Of a DNA stretch of 57,743 nt, positions 55,496 through 57,743 are shown piece by piece; positions within the stretch are counted from its first letter, which is position 1, and each line of letters opens with the position of its first letter. Both the position numbers and the translations under genes were made by a program. The stretch is from JAVBLP01 sp031553505. GTDB taxonomy: Bacteria > Elusimicrobiota > Endomicrobiia > Endomicrobiales > Endomicrobiaceae. The stretch spans positions 1 to 57,743 of the forward strand of contig JAVBLP010000009.1 in NCBI GenBank assembly GCA_031553505.1, given 5' to 3'. A model generated the notes under the pieces. It saw only the letters and a list, made by a program, of their open reading frames with translations, made no database searches and was not told where the DNA came from.

Positions 55496-56107
55496 ATGAA
55501 AAAAATAATAAACTATCCATTTAAAACAATGCGCAAAATGTATGACTGGACTGTCAGCTGGGCGCATAAAAAAAGTTCAAGTTACGCTTTGTTTGGAATT
55601 GCATTCATTGAAAGCTCGTTTTTTCCCATTCCTCCGGATGTGCTGTTGATTCCGCTTGTTGTGGCTCACCCGAAAGACTGGTGGAAGAAAGCTTTAATAT
55701 GTACAGTCGGTTCGGTAACAGGCGCGTTTTTGGGTTACTCGATAGGCTATTTGTTTTTTGAGGCGGTCGGAAATGCGATATTAAACTTTTATAGCCTTCA
55801 GGAAGGTTTTGCCAAAGTTGGCGAAATGTACAACAATAATGCTTTTTTGGCGATATTTGGCGCTGGCTTTACCCCTGTGCCGTATAAGGTCTTTACGATA
55901 GCTTCAGGCGTTTTTAAGGTTTCGCTGTTAACCCTCTTTAGTGCTTCCGTTTTGGGCAGGGGAGGCAGGTTTTTTATAGTTGCGGGCGCGATAAGGTTAT
56001 TTGGCAGGCAAATTCAATATGTTATTGAAAAATATTTCAATATTTTATCTATGGCGTTTTTGATTCTTCTGGTAATTGGCTTTGTGGCGATTAAATATCT
56101 TTTTTAA
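55496..56107 (+). CDS. DedA-superfamily membrane protein (YqaA-like)
   Basis: 203 aa, about five membrane helices with the VTT-type pattern: FIESSFFPIPPDVLLIPL early, a G....G...GY..G stretch in the middle and FTPVPYKVFTIASGVFKV..L.F...S..GRG.RF late. DedA-family proteins act as lipid flippases or scramblases, for example for undecaprenyl-phosphate. Which lipid is handled here is unknown. It is monocistronic, between divergent rsmE and the tRNA promoter. Confidence 0.85.
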   Translation: MKKIINYPFKTMRKMYDWTVSWAHKKSSSYALFGIAFIESSFFPIPPDVLLIPLVVAHPKDWWKKALICTVGSVTGAFLGYSIGYLFFEAVGNAILNFYSLQEGFAKVGEMYNNNAFLAIFGAGFTPVPYKVFTIASGVFKVSLLTLFSASVLGRGGRFFIVAGAIRLFGRQIQYVIEKYFNILSMAFLILLVIGFVAIKYLF

Positions 56108-56112
56108 TAGCA

Positions 56113-56141
56113 TTGACATTTCAAAGTCTTTGTTGTATAAT
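56113..56141 (+). promoter_or_regulatory. Perfect consensus promoter of the tRNA-tuf operon
   Basis: TTGACA, a 17-nt spacer and TATAAT, all twelve positions consensus, 67 nt before tRNA-Tyr. This fits the very high expression of tRNAs and EF-Tu. Confidence 0.9.
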
Positions 56142-56207
56142 CAGCAAGTTAGTCCTTAAAAACAAGGTAAGCAAAAGTTCTTTTTTCCTTTGATGAAACG
56201 GTAGAAT

Positions 56208-56290
56208 GGGGGTGTGGCAGAGTGGTCTAATGCACCAGACTGTAAATCTGGCGGGCTTGCCCTTCGGTGGTTCAAATCCATCCGCCCCCA
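56208..56290 (+). tRNA. tRNA-Tyr (GUA)
   Basis: 83 nt, class II with a long variable arm. Acceptor stem GGGGGTG / CGCCCCC, anticodon stem CCAGA/TCTGG with loop CTGTAAA (anticodon GTA), T-arm GGTTCAAATCC, discriminator A. The 3' CCA is not encoded and must be added by the CCA enzyme. Confidence 0.97.
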
Positions 56291-56308
56291 CTCTTTTTGT
56301 GTAATGCT

Positions 56309-56379
56309 GCGGGAGTAGCACAATGGTAGTGCTCCAGCCTTCCAAGCTGGCCACGCGGGTTCGATTCCCGTCTCCCGCT
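56309..56379 (+). tRNA. tRNA-Gly (UCC)
   Basis: 71 nt. Acceptor GCGGGAG / CTCCCGC, anticodon stem CCAGC/GCTGG with loop CTTCCAA (anticodon TCC), T-arm GGTTCGATTCC, discriminator U as in other bacterial tRNA-Gly. CCA is not encoded. Confidence 0.97.
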
Positions 56380-56427
56380 TATATAGCTAGGAAGAGGGTA
56401 AATCCGCCGTAGCAGTACGGCTTAAAT

Positions 56428-56499
56428 GCCGAGGTGGCTCAGTGGTAGAGCACCTCCTTGGTAAGGAGGTGGTCGTGGGTTCAATTCCCATCCTCGGCT
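56428..56499 (+). tRNA. tRNA-Thr (GGU)
   Basis: 72 nt. Acceptor GCCGAGG / CCTCGGC, anticodon stem CCTCC/GGAGG with loop TTGGTAA (anticodon GGT), T-arm GGTTCAATTCC, discriminator U. CCA is not encoded. The Tyr-Gly-Thr-tuf order matches the tufB tRNA operon of E. coli and many bacteria. Confidence 0.97.
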
Positions 56500-56543
56500 T
56501 ATATAGTAAACAAGAAAAACAATAAAATTTGGGGGAACTCAAA

Positions 56544-57743
56544 ATGGCAAAAGAAAAGTTTGACAGAAGTAAACCGCACGTAAACATAGGGACGATAGGG
56601 CACGTGGACCACGGCAAAACGACATTGACGGCAGCGATAACGAAAGTATTGGGAGACAAGGGTTTAGCGGAGTACATATCATACGATCAGGTAGCGAAAG
56701 CGTCGGAATCACAGGGAAGAAGGGATGATACGAAGATCGTGACGATAGCGGTATCGCACGTAGAATATTCGACAGAAAAAAGACATTACGCACATATAGA
56801 CTGCCCGGGACATGCTGACTACGTAAAGAACATGATAACGGGAGCTGCGCAGATGGACGGAGCGATATTGGTAGTATCAGCGCTTGACGGTCCGATGCCG
56901 CAGACGAGAGAACATATATTATTGGCAAGGCAGGTAAACGTGCCTTCAATAGTAGTATTTTTGAACAAATGCGACGCGGTAGATGATAAAGACTTGTTGG
57001 ACTTGGTGGAAATGGAAGTAAGGGACTTGTTGACGAAGTATAACTTCCCCGGAGACAAGACGCCAGTAATAAGAGGGTCAGCGCTTCAGGCATTGCAGGG
57101 AGTAAAAGAAGGAGTAGATTCAATAATGGCATTGATGGACGCGGTAGACACAACGATACCGTTGCCAGCGAGAGATATAGATAAGCCGTTCTTGATGAGC
57201 GTAGAAGACGTGTTTTCGATAACGGGAAGAGGGACGGTAGCGACAGGAAGAGTAGAAAAAGGAAAAGTAAAAGTTGGAGATAACGTAGAAATAATAGGGA
57301 TCCAGGAAACGAGAAAGTCAGTAGTGACGGGGATAGAAATGTTCAGAAAGCTGCTTGACGAAGCGCAGGCAGGGGACAATATAGGTATGTTGTTGAGAGG
57401 TGTAGAAAAGAACCAGATAGAAAGAGGTCAGGTAATAGCGGCTCCAGGTTCTATTAAACCGCACAAGAAATTCAAAGGGCAGGTATATATATTGACGAAA
57501 GAAGAAGGCGGAAGACATACGCCGTTCTTTACGGGATACAGGCCGCAGTTCTATTTCAGGACGACGGACGTAACGGGGATAGCGCATTTGCCTGCGGGAG
57601 TAGAGATGGTGATGCCAGGCGACAATATAACGATGGATATAGAATTGATAATGCCTGTAGCGATGGAAACGCAGTTGAGATTTGCGATAAGAGAAGGCGG
57701 AAGAACGGTCGGATCCGGTGTTGTTACGGAAATTTTGGACTAA
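56544..57743 (+). CDS. tuf: Elongation factor Tu
   Basis: 399 aa, complete; the window ends exactly at its stop codon. The start is the ATG after GGGGG; an in-frame TTG 15 nt earlier is ignored because MAKEKFDRSKPHVNIGTIGH is the universal EF-Tu beginning. G-domain motifs: GHVDHGKT, DCPGHADY, NKCD and GSAL. It delivers aminoacyl-tRNA to the ribosome. It is cotranscribed with three tRNAs. Codon use is unusual for such a highly expressed gene: isoleucine is almost always ATA, with ACG, GTA and TTG also favoured. Confidence 0.99.
   Translation: MAKEKFDRSKPHVNIGTIGHVDHGKTTLTAAITKVLGDKGLAEYISYDQVAKASESQGRRDDTKIVTIAVSHVEYSTEKRHYAHIDCPGHADYVKNMITGAAQMDGAILVVSALDGPMPQTREHILLARQVNVPSIVVFLNKCDAVDDKDLLDLVEMEVRDLLTKYNFPGDKTPVIRGSALQALQGVKEGVDSIMALMDAVDTTIPLPARDIDKPFLMSVEDVFSITGRGTVATGRVEKGKVKVGDNVEIIGIQETRKSVVTGIEMFRKLLDEAQAGDNIGMLLRGVEKNQIERGQVIAAPGSIKPHKKFKGQVYILTKEEGGRHTPFFTGYRPQFYFRTTDVTGIAHLPAGVEMVMPGDNITMDIELIMPVAMETQLRFAIREGGRTVGSGVVTEILD

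Noticed and set aside
1..57743. Insertion sequences, prophage genes, toxin-antitoxin pairs or restriction systems
   Set aside because: No transposase, integrase, phage structural, toxin or methylase-like sequence was recognised anywhere in the window.

Overview
The window (57.7 kb, moderately AT-rich) looks like one contiguous piece of a Gram-negative, fermentative anaerobe. I think it comes from the phylum Elusimicrobiota, probably a relative of Elusimicrobium. The basis is the mix of gene families: a Complex-I-like [NiFe] hydrogenase, several type IV pilin-like genes, a Chlamydia-type repeat autotransporter, a divergent membrane pyrophosphatase, phenylacetate-CoA ligase and an OmpA lipoprotein. 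I could not run a search, so the taxonomy is inference.

Layout. (1) 2-15340: the 3' part or all of a giant gene (at least 5112 aa; the reading frame is open at the window edge). It encodes a multi-pass membrane protein whose central region carries, in order and with closely matching spacing in its core, the conserved motifs of eukaryotic 1,3-beta-glucan/callose synthases (GT48). This is the main discovery candidate. (2) 15453-20796: a short FtsH-type membrane protease, an unknown lipoprotein, a phospholipase-D/cardiolipin-synthase-like lipoprotein and an OmpA-type lipoprotein. (3) 21066-31249: a consensus promoter followed by a 12-gene energy-converting [NiFe] hydrogenase operon: three antiporter-like subunits, NuoJ/K/A/B/C/D/H/I-like subunits and the HycI-type maturation protease. 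It would couple ferredoxin oxidation and H2 evolution to ion pumping. (4) 31415-37020: an autotransporter with GGAI/GGAV repeats, facing a divergent ion-pumping pyrophosphatase across a shared bidirectional terminator. (5) 37182-42495: an M50-like membrane peptidase, a DUF3592-like protein, a dolichol/phytol-kinase-like protein, an ABC exporter pair, a polysaccharide deacetylase and a TM1266-type regulator. (6) 42492-46497: guanine-deaminase-like enzyme, two pilin-like genes, recN and nadK. (7) 46580-50507: phenylacetate-CoA ligase, a tandem ACT protein, a sodium/solute symporter and a degenerate M23 protein. (8) 50486-55416, minus strand: rsmE, mtaB, a CapA-like lipoprotein and comEC in one overlapping operon. 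(9) 55496-57743: a DedA/YqaA-like protein, then a perfect consensus promoter driving tRNA-Tyr, tRNA-Gly, tRNA-Thr and tuf.

Together the genes suggest an obligate fermenter that disposes of reductant as H2 and conserves energy through ion-pumping hydrogenase and pyrophosphatase. It may also use aryl or amino-acid-derived CoA chemistry, and it invests heavily in surface structures: a giant putative glucan synthase, an autotransporter, pilins and lipoproteins. No insertion sequence, prophage, CRISPR array or rRNA gene was seen.
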